Of a stretch of 6,440 bases of DNA, positions 6,242-6,440 are shown piece by piece (position 1 is the stretch's first letter; each line of letters opens with the position of its first letter). Origin of the DNA: Thermoplasmata archaeon (GTDB lineage: Archaea; Thermoplasmatota; Thermoplasmata; Lutacidiplasmatales; UBA184); NCBI GenBank assembly GCA_030043545.1, contig JASHXM010000154.1:1-6440 (forward strand), read 5' to 3'. The translations under genes and the position numbers were made by a program. The notes below the pieces were generated by a model. It was not told the origin of the DNA. It ran no database searches and was given only the letters and a program-made list of their open reading frames with translations.

Positions 6242-6264
6242 GACGAAACGGCGGGATTGTCCGG
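6242..6264 (+). promoter_or_regulatory. Upstream element, copy 2
   Basis: This block begins GACGAAACGG and includes GGGATTGTCCGG (6253-6264). It is the counterpart of 5436-5458 and lies about 80-103 nt before the ATG at 6345. The spacing to the start is 22 nt longer than in copy 1. Its retention while most surrounding sequence has diverged suggests that copy 2 has its own promoter or binding site and is not only read through from copy 1. Confidence 0.4.
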
Positions 6265-6319
6265 ACCAAGGTCGAGGCTCCTTCGGAACGGGGATGGCCC
6301 CACCCCCGCTCCCCCCTTC

Positions 6320-6335
6320 GGGGTCCTCGGACCCC
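6320..6335 (+). promoter_or_regulatory. GC hairpin directly upstream of the second paralog's start
   Basis: GGGGTC (6320-6325) pairs perfectly with GACCCC (6330-6335) around the tetraloop CTCG. It leaves 9 nt to the ATG at 6345, within which GGAAGG (6336-6341) is a possible but very closely spaced ribosome-binding site. If the hairpin forms in the mRNA it abuts that site. Confidence 0.35.
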
Positions 6336-6344
6336 GGAAGGACG

Positions 6345-6440
6345 ATGGCGAAGCGGTGGTTGATTGGTCTGGTGGCATCGATCGCGTTGGTATCGATGGT
6401 CGGGATCGGGTTCTCGGCCTTCACGACCAATGCCTACGTG
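6345..6440 (+). CDS. Secreted TasA/camelysin-like protein, copy 2 (3'-partial, cut by window end)
   Basis: Only the first 32 residues are visible: MAKRW, then the hydrophobic core and 'GIGFSAFTTNAYV'. They match the first 32 residues of the upstream gene at 29 positions (differences T2A, I9L, V21I). The signal peptide and the segment just after the predicted cleavage site are therefore nearly identical. The start is fixed by this alignment. Copy 1 ends 252 nt upstream on the same strand. The rest of the protein, including whether it keeps the four cysteines, lies outside the window. Confidence 0.88.
   Translation, partial: MAKRWLIGLVASIALVSMVGIGFSAFTTNAYV

Noticed and set aside
1..6440. CRISPR array, insertion sequence or origin of replication
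   Set aside because: No regularly spaced direct repeats, no transposase-like frame with terminal repeats, and no AT-rich origin-like repeat cluster were seen.

Overview
The window looks like a piece of a high-GC archaeal chromosome, most likely a Thermoplasmatota lineage. Four signs point there. A tRNA-Ile(GAT) gene has no encoded CCA end. A regulator carries the C-terminal 'bacterio-opsin activator' helix-turn-helix (HTH_10 type), a family found mainly in archaea. A long secreted protein joins YVTN-type beta-propeller blades to C-terminal repeats beginning 'Y-x-V-T-F-x-E-x-G-L-P-S-G', an architecture I associate with Thermoplasmata surface proteins. Finally, no bacterial-type promoters or U-tract terminators are visible. 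The lineage is an inference; no marker gene is present.

Layout from left to right. Positions 2-3007 (+) hold the 3' part of a large cell-surface or secreted protein with about 14 propeller blades, probably two seven-bladed propellers, followed by four Ig/PEGA-like repeats. Positions 3079-3153 (+) are tRNA-Ile(GAT). Only 10 nt later, 3164-4543 (+) encodes a polytopic membrane protein resembling GT87/DUF2029 (GT-C fold) glycosyltransferases. It runs tail-to-tail into, and overlaps by 53 bp, an HTH_10 regulator on the minus strand (4491 to about 5177). Divergent from the regulator is a tandem pair of paralogous small secreted proteins: one complete (5517-6092, 191 aa) and one cut by the window end (6345 to beyond 6440). 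Their N-terminus and fold signature resemble the TasA/camelysin (CalY) and archaeal bundling-pilin (AbpA-like) superfamily.

Functionally the window reads as a cell-envelope neighbourhood: a large extracellular repeat protein rich in N-glycosylation sequons, a membrane glycosyltransferase that could act on surface glycans, and a probable pair of fibre/pilus subunits next to a candidate dedicated regulator. The most interesting part is the right end. Two TasA-like genes share an almost identical signal peptide despite many synonymous changes. They also share a duplicated upstream element and a short GC-rich hairpin ending 9-10 nt before each start codon. The other notable point is the tRNA gene lying directly before a protein gene, so that tRNA 3' processing could create that gene's mRNA 5' end.
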